Source of the DNA: Anaerolineae bacterium
GTDB lineage: Bacteria > Chloroflexota > Anaerolineae > Aggregatilineales > Phototrophicaceae
Direction: 5' to 3'
Assembly (NCBI GenBank): GCA_014879665.1
Contig: JACSRP010000047.1
Span: forward strand, 1-34,340
DNA: 34,340 nt
Below, piece by piece: positions 24,206 to 31,969 of this stretch. A program made the translations under genes and the position numbers. The notes under the pieces were generated by a model that did no database searches, was not told where the DNA came from, and saw nothing but the letters and a program-made list of their open reading frames with translations. Every line of letters starts with the position of its first letter. The first letter of the stretch is position 1.

Positions 24206-24868
24206 ATGGAAAACTACACGTTTGATCTACAGCGTATTTTTATTGGCGCCACGCCGCCAATATTTTTGCTGGAAGTTATGCTGCGCACCACGTTCTTATT
24301 TATTTATACGCTGGCTGTTTTACGGCTTATCGGGGCGCGGGCTGCCGGCCAATTATCGCTGTTTGAACTGGTGATAGTGGTTGCGCTTGGCTCGGCGGTG
24401 GGCGACCCTATGTTTTATGCCGATGTTCCGCTGATCTACGGGATAATGGTGATCACCATTATCGTGATTTTACAGCGGATCGTCCTCATCGTGACCAACC
24501 GCCATCGTAAACTAGAACAGCTGCTGGAAGGCCATACCCATCGCATAGTTGTAGACGGCCAGATAGATGAGAATGGCCTCGCGCATACCACCATCTCCAA
24601 GCAGGAAGTGATGATGGAACTGCGCCAGAAGGGGGTGGAATTTCTGGAACAGGTGCGTTGTGCTTATCTGGAATCAGATGGCCATGTAAGCGTATTTCTT
24701 ATAAGCAATGCGCAGCAGTGGGCTGGTCAGCACACATCGATCATGCCCGAAGATCTCGCTGAACGCAGGGCGCATCAGCCGCAGGGCGCATCAGCCCTGA
24801 AGCAGCGATTGTGCGCCATCAATCCAAATCTCAGTGCCGCTAATATGCTTGCTCAGGTCGGATGCTAG
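24206..24868 (+). CDS. DUF421/YetF family membrane protein with extended C-terminus
   Basis: The ATG at 24206 has GGAG six bases upstream. The 220-residue protein has three membrane helices (about 15-95), with LRLIGARAAGQLSLFELVI as in YetF proteins. A cytoplasmic DUF421 domain (about 100-180) contains VVDGQIDENGLAHTTISKQEVMMELRQKGV. The family is implicated in envelope or spore membrane functions in Bacillus but its role is unknown. The last 28 residues come from a frame opened by a 16-bp tandem duplication at 24765-24796. Without it the protein would end AERRAHQP and would not overlap the SDR gene, which it now does by 78 bases. Confidence 0.85.
   Translation: MENYTFDLQRIFIGATPPIFLLEVMLRTTFLFIYTLAVLRLIGARAAGQLSLFELVIVVALGSAVGDPMFYADVPLIYGIMVITIIVILQRIVLIVTNRHRKLEQLLEGHTHRIVVDGQIDENGLAHTTISKQEVMMELRQKGVEFLEQVRCAYLESDGHVSVFLISNAQQWAGQHTSIMPEDLAERRAHQPQGASALKQRLCAINPNLSAANMLAQVGC
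24765..24796. repeat. Perfect 16-bp tandem duplication
   Basis: GCAGGGCGCATCAGCC occurs at 24765-24780 and again immediately at 24781-24796. Sixteen is not a multiple of three, so it shifts the DUF421 frame past its apparent former TGA (bases 24797-24799 context). The SDR stop codon lies inside the second copy and is unchanged. Confidence 0.95.
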
Positions 24869-25585
24869 AAACAAGACCAGATTGCCCACATCTCCGGCTT
24901 TGCCCGGGCTGCCGCCCGTCAATGGGATGCTGCCTTTTGGAAATTCGACGGGTGTAGCCACCGTATCCAGATCGCGCTTTTCGGTATTTTCGTCAATTTC
25001 AGACTCGATAGCCCCGGGACAGATCACATTTACACGCACATGGAAGGGTGCCAGTTCCAGCGCGATCATTTTAGCAAAGGCGACCTGCGCCCCCTTCGAT
25101 GTGGCGTATGCGCTTGCGCCTGTATTGCTGAACATGCGCGTGCCGTTGACTGATGACGTGATGATCACCGATCCGCCATTCTTTTTGAGATACGGCACTG
25201 CATATTTCACCGTCAGAAAAGTGCCTCTCAAATTGTTGTTCATCGTCTCATCCCATTCTTCGACGATCAATTCTTCAAGCGGCGCCCAAACGCCGTTAAT
25301 TCCGGCGTTTGCAAAGACGATATCCAATCGCCGCCACTGGCTGAAAATACGGCCTGTCGCCTGCTGCATCGAGTTTGCGTTAGAAATATCGCCCTCAATC
25401 ACCAGCGAATCGCCGCCTATGTGGCGAATTTGCGACTGAGTTTGGCGCAGTTCCTTTATGTTTCGGCCTAATAACGCCACCTTTGCGCCGGCTTGAATCA
25501 GCCGTATTGCTGCGGCCTGTCCCAAACCTGAGCCAGCCCCTGTGACCAACGCCACTTTATCGTTCAATTGCACGCTAATAGCCAT
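24791..25585 (-). CDS. Short-chain dehydrogenase/reductase
   Basis: The ATG at 25585 has AAGGTG upstream; a GTG three codons earlier is less well placed. The 264-residue protein is a classical SDR. TGAGSGLG (15-22) binds the nucleotide, NAG (93-95) follows, and the catalytic Ser is in ITSSVNG (about 144), with Tyr160 and Lys164 in Y-x-x-x-K. PGAIESEI-like and SGTEIWIDGA motifs close the fold. The cofactor is probably NAD(P); the substrate is unknown. It is cytoplasmic. The 3' end overlaps the convergent DUF421 gene by 78 bases. Confidence 0.92.
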   Translation of the reverse strand: MAISVQLNDKVALVTGAGSGLGQAAAIRLIQAGAKVALLGRNIKELRQTQSQIRHIGGDSLVIEGDISNANSMQQATGRIFSQWRRLDIVFANAGINGVWAPLEELIVEEWDETMNNNLRGTFLTVKYAVPYLKKNGGSVIITSSVNGTRMFSNTGASAYATSKGAQVAFAKMIALELAPFHVRVNVICPGAIESEIDENTEKRDLDTVATPVEFPKGSIPLTGGSPGKAGDVGNLVLFLASDLSKHISGTEIWIDGAQSLLQG

Positions 25586-25820
25586 TAGTTTCACCTTAGA
25601 AGAGTAAGCGCAGCGGCAGCAGTTCTCGCCATCACTCCATCACTCATCAAATGCCATCCATGAAATAAAATAAGTTGAGCTAGAGGGGTGCTGGCAGCTT
25701 GTACAGACCGGAGGCAAGCTGGCGAGAAGCGATTGCCCCCGGGTCGAAGCGCTGCGTGTAGAGGAGTGAGTAACGAGAAGAATCGCTAAAAATTACGATC
25801 TATGCTGGCATGAAAGCAAA
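25586..25820. other. Intergenic region with nested inverted repeats
   Basis: It lies between the DUF2383 gene and the SDR gene, both on the minus strand. Inverted pairs are TTCTCGCCA (25623) with TGGCGAGAA (25720), TCACTCC (25632) with GGAGTGA (25763), and CAGCTTG (25695) with CAAGCTG (25715). They can fold into one branched structure or compete. The region also has a 39-codon open frame without a start codon. Confidence 0.45.
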
Positions 25821-26357
25821 TTAGCGTGCATGCGCGTTACGTAAATCCCGAATCTCATCATGTACCCGCCGCAGCTCTTGATACTGACGTTCCGCGATCT
25901 GGCGGGCTTTATCCGGAAGCGGCGTATCTAGCACTTCTTTATAAACCGCTTTCGTCTTGTCTTCATCCGCCTCAAGGGTGTCCAACACGCTTTCTTCGGT
26001 GGCCGGGCTAAGTACCGCGCGAATATTCTCCCACCCACGCCGCATGCTGCCGGTATCGGTGCCAAATTCTTCTGGCTTGCCGTTGTACTGCAAAATCAAA
26101 TTTGAAAGTTGGGTTGCAAATTGGTTCCGTTGTTCCGAAAACTCGGTGAACAATTTCTTGAAACGATCTGTTTCTACCGTATCTGCGGCCTGCTCATAAT
26201 TTTCGCGCGTATCAATACACCGCTGTACCAGCCGGTTCAGCGCCTTAATCGTTTCTTCCGGTACCGCCTTCTGATCGTTTTCTAGATTCATGCCGCCTTG
26301 CGCGTCCGGTTCAATCAAGTTCCGGGCATTTAAGGGATTTTCTGAATAGGTGGACAT
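25821..26357 (-). CDS. DUF2383 / PA2169-like four-helix bundle protein
   Basis: The 178-residue protein is almost all helix and has no signal. The opening of the domain (EETIKALNRLVQRCIDTRENY) and the central FKKLFTEFSEQRNQFATQL match the DUF2383 (PA2169-family) four-helix bundle, a ferritin-like fold of unknown function often tied to stress. A 25-residue polar N-terminus precedes the domain. GGAG lies about seven bases before the ATG. Confidence 0.82.
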   Translation of the reverse strand: MSTYSENPLNARNLIEPDAQGGMNLENDQKAVPEETIKALNRLVQRCIDTRENYEQAADTVETDRFKKLFTEFSEQRNQFATQLSNLILQYNGKPEEFGTDTGSMRRGWENIRAVLSPATEESVLDTLEADEDKTKAVYKEVLDTPLPDKARQIAERQYQELRRVHDEIRDLRNAHAR

Positions 26358-26492
26358 ATACCATCTCCATGTTCACTGTCGCTATTTAATCACTGTAACT
26401 GAGAACAGGAGGTTGGCGTTCGCACAGGCGAATAGTTTTTTTCTGGCAGTAGTTCCCAAATTGGCGTAGGTCAATTGACTGGGCTGACTGCT

Positions 26493-27914
26493 TTATTGCC
26501 ACCAATTGAACCCATCAGGAAGACGTTCGGTGCCGGGGCCGGGCGGGGACTCCAGTGGCGGCGGCAGCTGCGGTATTTCAGGCCGTCTCCCAATACCAGC
26601 GCGAACGCCTTGCGTCGCCGCGGGCTGCCTTTTCGGCAGACGCTGCCTGTTTAGCACCAATGCGCCTAACCCTAAAAAGGCAGCGGCCCCGGTCACGACT
26701 GTGCCAATATAGGGAAGGGCGATTACCAGTGACAACAGAAATGCGCCCGCAAGCAGATAAATATAAGAATCTGTCAGCCTGCCTTTGGGACGGTATACGC
26801 GGCTTAAAGCGGCGCGCCCGATTGCCGTTGCGACCAGTGCGCGGGAGAAAAACAGTGCAATAAAATAGAACATCACCGCGCCGCTGAAATTAATTGCCAC
26901 CATCACAAGCGTTATAATCAGCGTAATTTGCTCAACGCCCAGCAGTGAAATGATCAAGATGATCAGCAGGCTTAAGAGGATAGAAATCAGCACCATCGGA
27001 AACGAAAGGATGAAGATCAACAGCCCTAACCCGATGCTGGTCAGTGTTCGATAGCGGATGATTGAAATCGGCCCGTTGATCGAACGCGGCGCCAGCGTCA
27101 CCACAACCACGCCGATGATCGCTAGTGTAAGAAATTCGCGTAAAACCTGCCGTAGATACTCGCCAATCGCGCCGCCAATATCCTGTTGGCTGGCAATCGC
27201 GGCGGTGTCAGGTATCACCCGCTCATAAACAATCGTGGTCACGTGTCCAAGAATTTCACCTTCTGATGGCGAGCGATAGCGCAGCGTGCCGCCAATCCAT
27301 CCCTCCGGCAGCACAATCAGGCCGGGCGGTTGCAAAGTAACGTCTGAATCGACCAGCTGAATCAATGTTTGCAGTTCGCCCACGCCATTAGATTGGCGGT
27401 CACCCACGCTGGCGGTAACGTCTCCCCCAATCGGCGCTGCAATTCTTAGCGTCGTCCCTGAAAAATCAACATTGCCGCCAACCGTCCCATAAATCAGCAG
27501 TTGATAGCCAATAGCGCCAACGTTGCCGGGTACGCGGGCATCAATCTGCGTGCTCAGCGCGGCGCTGTAGACGGTGCTTAACGGGCTTTTTAGCGTGGCG
27601 TCAGAAGTGATATGCAGAATGCCGCCGAAGAAAATCACATCTTCAGCAATTTCACCGCTAACCTCAAGTTTCCCCGCCGCGATCATAGTGCTGCCCTGCA
27701 CCTGTCCGCTGATGGTGACGTTGACAGCAGCCCCCAGAATGTCGCCGCGCACTTCACCTGCGACAGTCAGAGTTCGGCATATGGCATACAATGTGCCATT
27801 TACGACTTCCTCTTCACTGATCTCACAATCGCTCCCCTGTAGAAACTCGCTGGCGTGCAGCGAGCCAAAGGGGATGAGCATGAATAGGCAAATGACGAAT
27901 AGACGAAAGCGCAT
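26493..27914 (-). CDS. Bactofilin-like polymer-forming domain membrane protein
   Basis: The 473-residue protein has a signal peptide (about 1-21). A repetitive beta-rich region (about 30-210) has the V-x-G-x-(V/I)-x-G-(D/N) rhythm (TVAGEVRGDILGAAVNVTIS; YGTVGGNVDFSG) typical of bactofilin or right-handed beta-helix folds. Membrane helices follow at about 261-276, 290-325, 330-357 and 383-421, then a basic, Pro-rich tail. This polymer-forming plus membrane layout is known among extracytoplasmic bactofilin-like proteins of unknown role. GGAG is five bases before the ATG. It is probably a monocistronic envelope protein. Confidence 0.8.
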   Translation of the reverse strand: MRFRLFVICLFMLIPFGSLHASEFLQGSDCEISEEEVVNGTLYAICRTLTVAGEVRGDILGAAVNVTISGQVQGSTMIAAGKLEVSGEIAEDVIFFGGILHITSDATLKSPLSTVYSAALSTQIDARVPGNVGAIGYQLLIYGTVGGNVDFSGTTLRIAAPIGGDVTASVGDRQSNGVGELQTLIQLVDSDVTLQPPGLIVLPEGWIGGTLRYRSPSEGEILGHVTTIVYERVIPDTAAIASQQDIGGAIGEYLRQVLREFLTLAIIGVVVVTLAPRSINGPISIIRYRTLTSIGLGLLIFILSFPMVLISILLSLLIILIISLLGVEQITLIITLVMVAINFSGAVMFYFIALFFSRALVATAIGRAALSRVYRPKGRLTDSYIYLLAGAFLLSLVIALPYIGTVVTGAAAFLGLGALVLNRQRLPKRQPAATQGVRAGIGRRPEIPQLPPPLESPPGPGTERLPDGFNWWQ

Positions 27915-28084
27915 GCCAACTCCATAGCGGGCAAATTTGCTGATCGGTGATGCTGTTCGCTGGATTGTATAGCGTTCAGGCGTTCATGGGAAATCTTAAT
28001 TCTAAGTTAACGATTCTTCGTTTACAGTGAAGCTGTTGTGAGATTATTTTATTGACAAAGCATTAATCCTTAAAGGGTTGAGAC

Positions 28085-28486
28085 ATGGTACTACTGAAGC
28101 GAACCGAAACCGCGCGAACGTTGAACCCGGCGCCCGTACCTGTGGTGGATAATAGTATTCGCCTGACCTTACAAATTAGCGGGCCAAAGGGTAGAAACAT
28201 CACCCTTAAGTTGAAAAATCGCCTCTTGATCGGCAGCGGCAGCGCCCATTGGGATCTGGATTTAGACCTTGCTCATCTGGGGGGTATGCAAGCAGGGGTT
28301 TCCCGGCAGCATCTCGCACTCACCACCGATGGCGACATCGTGCTGGCGGAAGACCTGAACAGCGCCTCTGGAACGCGCATTAACGGCGTCTTGATGCAGC
28401 CCGGACGGCAAATTCGCGTGCGAACAGGCGATGAACTGGCCTTAGGTGATTTATTGATGACCGTTCGTATTGTGCGGGCAAGCTAA
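28085..28486 (+). CDS. FHA domain protein
   Basis: The 133-residue cytoplasmic protein is essentially one FHA domain (about 25-130). The phosphothreonine-binding residues of the family are visible: Arg46 near LLIGSG, GVSRQH with Ser73, Arg74 and His76, and N100-G101 after DLNSASGT. Such domains bind phosphothreonine partners, usually substrates of Ser/Thr kinases. No kinase is in the window. AAGGG is seven bases before the ATG. It lies 252 bases upstream of pspC on the same strand but is separated from it by a palindrome and a C-rich tract. Confidence 0.92.
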   Translation: MVLLKRTETARTLNPAPVPVVDNSIRLTLQISGPKGRNITLKLKNRLLIGSGSAHWDLDLDLAHLGGMQAGVSRQHLALTTDGDIVLAEDLNSASGTRINGVLMQPGRQIRVRTGDELALGDLLMTVRIVRAS

Positions 28487-28527
28487 ATAATTTCACTTTC
28501 TGAAGTGAGCAAAATTGTCGCCCATCT

Positions 28528-28583
28528 CCTCACCCCGTCGCGCTTTTTCCCCTCGCCCTGAGGGAAAGAGGCCGGGGGTGAGG
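28528..28583. repeat. Dispersed CCTCACCCC / GGGGTGAGG palindrome
   Basis: Outer arms CCTCACCCC (28528-28536) and GGGGTGAGG (28575-28583) enclose an inner CCCTC/GAGGG stem with a GCCCT loop. This resembles short intergenic palindromes that recur in many bacterial genomes. It may help stop transcription after the FHA gene. Confidence 0.6.
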
Positions 28584-28613
28584 GCTGGGATTTCTCCCCC
28601 CTTCAACCTTTAA

Positions 28614-28657
28614 CCCCCTTTCCCCTCATCCCTTCTTTGCCCTTTCCCCTTTCCCCC
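28614..28657 (-). other. G-quadruplex motif on the minus strand
   Basis: The plus strand carries C runs of 5, 4, 3, 3, 4 and 5 at 28614, 28622, 28630, 28640, 28646 and 28653, with spacers of 3, 4, 7, 3 and 3. Read on the minus strand this fits G3+N1-7 with six tracts. It lies just upstream of the candidate pspC promoter. Confidence 0.7.
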
Positions 28658-28668
28658 ATTTCGCCTGT

Positions 28669-28698
28669 TTGCGGTCACATGCAAATAGTGGGTATAGT
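28669..28698 (+). promoter_or_regulatory. Candidate promoter of the pspC-liaF operon
   Basis: TTGCGG (28669-28674), an 18-base spacer and TATAGT (28693-28698) lie about 40 bases before the ATG at 28739. The -35 is only half conserved. Confidence 0.4.
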
Positions 28699-28738
28699 GT
28701 GGTGATTCTTAGGATGAGCTTCCTGACCAGCACAGAGT

Positions 28739-29113
28739 ATGATGACCAGAAGTTTCTCAAATCGCGTATTCGCCGGGATATGTGGCGGTCTGGCAAGCTC
28801 CACACGCCTAAATGCGTGGTTGTGGCGCATCCTCTTTGCAATCCTGACCATCGCCAGTCAGGGCGTCTTTCTTGTGATATATCTGCTCCTGTGGTGGATC
28901 GTGCCGCAGGAATCGCTGGCCGCGCGCAGGCGTGGTTTCCCCTTCATTTTCGTGATACTCATCATCGCTGCTGGCGCTGCTTTGTGGATCGCTGATCTAC
29001 GTAGTTTGCTGCCTACCCCCGCGGGTGTCAGCCTGCTCTGGCCGATCTTGCTGCTGGCGCTGGCGATTGTCTATTTCTTGAAGCAAATTCGCACCGGCGG
29101 GGCAGCCACATGA
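28739..29113 (+). CDS. PspC domain protein
   Basis: The 124-residue protein has the PspC signature in its first 60 residues: a short basic N-terminus, F-A-G-I-C-G-G-L-A, W-L-W-R-I-L-F-A-I-L and a membrane helix ending LLLWWIVPQ. Two more helices follow (about 67-83 and 96-114). PspC proteins sense or respond to envelope stress. An adjacent ATG at 28742 is an equal start candidate. It overlaps the next gene by ATGA, so translation is coupled. Confidence 0.88.
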   Translation: MMTRSFSNRVFAGICGGLASSTRLNAWLWRILFAILTIASQGVFLVIYLLLWWIVPQESLAARRRGFPFIFVILIIAAGAALWIADLRSLLPTPAGVSLLWPILLLALAIVYFLKQIRTGGAAT

Positions 29114-30057
29114 AAAGCTTTCGCCGCACGAATCTTCTCTGGGGTATCGTTCTTCTGGCAATTGCAGCCTTTGTGCTGGCGTATGCGCTGGGCTATGTTC
29201 CTGCCGGCGTATGGGATACGGCGCTGCGGGCTGCTCCAGCGCTGTTGATCTTAGGCGGCCTTTCTATGCTGCTGCGCGGGCGCGTGCCTCTAGGCAGCCT
29301 GCTTTCGCTGCTGATCACGCTGGCGCTGGTTGCGGGCATCGGCGTAACTGCATTTAGCCAGCGAGCCGGGCAGCAGCGCGATGATAATAGGGTGCAAATT
29401 GCTCAGGCACTGGACCCCGGCGTGAATTTGCTCCGTATTCAAGTAGATGCGCTGGCGACAGATATAGAAATCACCCTGTCAAATGATCCTGCAAGCGGTG
29501 TCACCGGCCAATTTGTGGGTAGTTCCGAAAGTGAAGTAGACGTTAATTTCAGCATCGGTGCTGATAACAGCGCCACGCTGGCGATCCGCGAGTCACAACC
29601 TGCCGGGCTGCCGCGTCTGGATCGTATTGGGCGCGGCGCGCTGACCCTGAATTTGCCTGCGGGCGTGCCGGTGGATATTGAGCTGGTCGGGCAGGATGGC
29701 GATGCTATCCTCAACCTCGATGGCCTCGATCTCGAACGCTTGAACGTAGATGTGGCGCGGGGCAATCTGGCGGCAACGCTGCCCGATTATCAACCGGTGC
29801 TCATCGGCTTGAACGAAATCAACGGCTCGCTGCGGGCAGGCGATGGCACGCTTACACTGATTTTGCCGCAGGCGATGCCTGCTCGTTTGCAGCTTGATCG
29901 CGGCGGCGGTGGCATTGATCCTGTTTACGATCCGGCGATATTCAATTATCTGGTGGGAGATGTGCTCGAAAGCCGGGCGATAGACCCTTCGGGGAACTTC
30001 CTACAATTTACGCTGACAGCGCCGCGCGGTCAAATTCGCGTCGAGAGTTTGCCATGA
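29110..30057 (+). CDS. LiaF/LiaI-like transmembrane protein with C-terminal beta domain
   Basis: The 315-residue protein has three membrane helices (about 9-29, 38-56, 61-82) of the DUF5668/LiaI-LiaF type, with LLWGIVLLAIA and PALLILGGLSMLLRG. A beta-rich domain (about 95-310) follows, resembling DUF4097 or toastrack domains. PspC and toastrack proteins commonly occur together in envelope-stress modules, which supports that role here. Its stop overlaps an ATG at 30054 by ATGA, but that ATG opens a different frame from the next gene. Confidence 0.78.
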   Translation: MKSFRRTNLLWGIVLLAIAAFVLAYALGYVPAGVWDTALRAAPALLILGGLSMLLRGRVPLGSLLSLLITLALVAGIGVTAFSQRAGQQRDDNRVQIAQALDPGVNLLRIQVDALATDIEITLSNDPASGVTGQFVGSSESEVDVNFSIGADNSATLAIRESQPAGLPRLDRIGRGALTLNLPAGVPVDIELVGQDGDAILNLDGLDLERLNVDVARGNLAATLPDYQPVLIGLNEINGSLRAGDGTLTLILPQAMPARLQLDRGGGGIDPVYDPAIFNYLVGDVLESRAIDPSGNFLQFTLTAPRGQIRVESLP

Positions 30058-30075
30058 GCGAAGACGTAGACTGGC

Positions 30076-30975
30076 ATGGCCTGGCGAATTCAACTTTCGA
30101 ACCGCCCGATCCAGCGATTGGATATTCTATCCGGCCAGCGCAGTTTGCTAGCGGCATGGCCGAATCCGAAACAGGTTCACTATTTTGATCTTCAACATGG
30201 CACCAAATTAGATCACCTCAATTTGGACGAGCCTGAATCGCCGGATCGTGATCTACCGGCGTGGGCTGAATATCAAAAAACGCTGATAGCGCCCAATGAA
30301 GTCGCGCTGCCAGTGGTGAAGGGCAAACGCCTCACAGTGTATTCCAGCGCCAACCGCGCCATACAGCTGATTCAGGATGGTGCTGCCTTCACCCTCAACG
30401 CGAATGGCAGCGAAACATCGCTTGAACTGGAACCGAATATAGAGATCGTCCGCATTGCGATGGATCGTACCGTTGGCTTGCTGGCTTTTCTAGATTATCT
30501 GGGGCGGGTGCATATCTATCACCGGCATCTGCGCGTCGGGATATTTGATACCGATCTTACGATTAGCAGCGACTCCTTTCCCCAGTTAAACGTTGCCGAT
30601 GGCGGCGCTGCAATTATGGTTGGGAACGGCCAGCAGATCGTGATTCTTGAGTCGGATGGACGCATCAAGCGGCGCTATACCACGCATTACCCCTATGGCG
30701 TGCTGGCTTGCAGCCCGGATGGCAGATCGCTGGCGCTCAGCGATCTCGATTCTGGCGTGATCCGCATCTACAACGCCTCCAATATGCTCTTGACCCACCA
30801 GCGTTTCGCGGTGGATCTGCTGGCAGACGCAAAACGCGCCCAGCTGCTGCCGGTCACCATCACCACCAGCGCCGCCATTAGCACGCTGGCGATCACCAAT
30901 AAAGGCGCGCTGGCATTCTCTACAATGGGTCTGGTCTGCGTGAGCAATCTTTCCCGCATGAAACTGATCAGTTAG
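30076..30975 (+). CDS. Beta-propeller-like protein of unknown function
   Basis: The 299-residue protein has no signal peptide. Its blades show WD40-like phrases such as QVHYFDLQHGTKLD, RVHIYHRHLRVG, QIVILESDGRIKRRY, LACSPDGRSLALSDLDSGVIRIYN and AISTLAITNKGALAF, consistent with a six- or seven-bladed propeller. The ATG at 30076 is the only in-frame start; a stop (30067) blocks extension. An ATGA-coupled ATG at 30054 opens a second frame whose first residues (MSEDVDWHG) would join to WRIQLSN if one base were removed near 30083, suggesting a frameshift or recent start change. It is the last gene of the pspC operon. Confidence 0.7.
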   Translation: MAWRIQLSNRPIQRLDILSGQRSLLAAWPNPKQVHYFDLQHGTKLDHLNLDEPESPDRDLPAWAEYQKTLIAPNEVALPVVKGKRLTVYSSANRAIQLIQDGAAFTLNANGSETSLELEPNIEIVRIAMDRTVGLLAFLDYLGRVHIYHRHLRVGIFDTDLTISSDSFPQLNVADGGAAIMVGNGQQIVILESDGRIKRRYTTHYPYGVLACSPDGRSLALSDLDSGVIRIYNASNMLLTHQRFAVDLLADAKRAQLLPVTITTSAAISTLAITNKGALAFSTMGLVCVSNLSRMKLIS

Positions 30976-31053
30976 CAAAATCCCCAAAAATAAATTGAAT
31001 GAATAACAAAGTGCAGAACCCCGCCCCGTTTCGCTGCGATTCACTTCTCTCAT

Positions 31054-31075
31054 CCCTGCGACAGAGGGGGCAGGG
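31054..31075. terminator. Hairpin between convergent genes
   Basis: CCCTGC and GCAGGG enclose a ten-base loop in the 160-base gap between the propeller gene (+) and the SHOCT-like gene (-). No T-run follows. It is a weak terminator candidate. Confidence 0.25.
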
Positions 31076-31135
31076 CATGGCGCATCCGCCGGCTAAAAAT
31101 ACCGTTCACGCCGTCCTACTGTGCTGCCAGAAAAT

Positions 31136-31888
31136 CTAACGGTGAGTTTCGCCGCTGCGTTCCACCAGTGCCCGCTGGGGAAAGACCAGCCGATCAATGG
31201 CGACCATTCCCCGGCTCAGCGCGATGCGGTTTGCGCGCTCAAAGTCGAGATGTAGATCGCGTACTAATTTGGCTTGCCCGCTGGAAGGCTCTAGCGAAAA
31301 AATGACGATGGTTGCGGCATATTCGCCCACCGCCAGCACCAGCCATTCATCATTTTCCAGCGCCTTGCGCCCCAACCCCACGGTTGGCAGTTGCGAAGAA
31401 CGCCACAGCGCCTGCAAAAGAGGCTGCGTCACATTCGGGTTCAGCGGGTGGTGACCGCCAGCATGCACCGGAATAGTCTGGTTGCGCGCGAAAATTGCGT
31501 AAAGTATAGGCTGTGACTCAAAACGCGAGCGCAAGAAACCGGTTTGCCCTTGCGAGCGGAGGACCTGTTTCCATGCCTCGCTCTCAGGATTGCGCTCCAT
31601 GAGTTTTTCGATCACCGCGCGCTGTTCGCTGTATCGCTTGTAAAGCGCATGAAATTGGGCGCGGTTAATCTTTCCGGCAGCATATTCGTCCACCAGTAGT
31701 TGTATCTTCTGCCGCAGCGATGCCAGCGCCGTTTTTGGATCTGTAGGCGGATCTGACGGCGCTGGCATTTTGCGCGGCTCTTCTGCCGCCGGTTCTACTG
31801 CGGGCAGCGTATAGGCAGGGCGAATCGGAGAGCGCATCTGCGCGTTTGGATCAGGGGTTGATCGTTCAGAGCTGGAGTTTTCGCTCAC
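31136..31888 (-). CDS. Unknown protein with SHOCT-like helical segment
   Basis: The start is GTG, with GAGG five bases upstream. The 250-residue protein has a disordered N-terminus rich in Pro, Ser and Glu (about 1-50). A short helical unit (LRQKIQLLVDEYAAGKINRAQF, about 58-79) recalls SHOCT motifs. A C-terminal alpha/beta domain (about 110-245) contains WLVLAVGEYAATIVIFSLE and an amphipathic helix, with hints of a longin or profilin-like sheet. No family is certain. It is cytoplasmic, divergent from the alginate-lyase-like gene. Confidence 0.65.
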   Translation of the reverse strand: MSENSSSERSTPDPNAQMRSPIRPAYTLPAVEPAAEEPRKMPAPSDPPTDPKTALASLRQKIQLLVDEYAAGKINRAQFHALYKRYSEQRAVIEKLMERNPESEAWKQVLRSQGQTGFLRSRFESQPILYAIFARNQTIPVHAGGHHPLNPNVTQPLLQALWRSSQLPTVGLGRKALENDEWLVLAVGEYAATIVIFSLEPSSGQAKLVRDLHLDFERANRIALSRGMVAIDRLVFPQRALVERSGETHR

Positions 31889-31931
31889 TCTATCCTCTAT
31901 TGAAGGCGATATACTCCCTACTGCCTTAGGG

Positions 31932-31937
31932 TATACT
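31932..31937 (+). promoter_or_regulatory. Candidate -10 box (TATACT)
   Basis: TATACT lies 32 bases before the TTG at 31970. There is no consensus -35. GTATAC is palindromic, so a divergent use is possible. Confidence 0.35.
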
Positions 31938-31969
31938 ATTTTTGTTCCTTTAACGATAGGACTTCAAGG

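Noticed and set aside
24834..25439. A 201-codon plus-strand frame opposite the SDR
   Set aside because: It mirrors the SDR gene whose catalytic motifs are complete; no independent signals.
26419..26442. Hairpin TTCGC/GCGAA followed by seven T on the plus strand
   Set aside because: Both neighbouring genes run on the minus strand, so it does not end either of them; the stem is only five pairs.
28051..28056. TTGACA upstream of the FHA gene as a -35 box
   Set aside because: No -10-like hexamer lies 16-19 bases downstream before the ATG.
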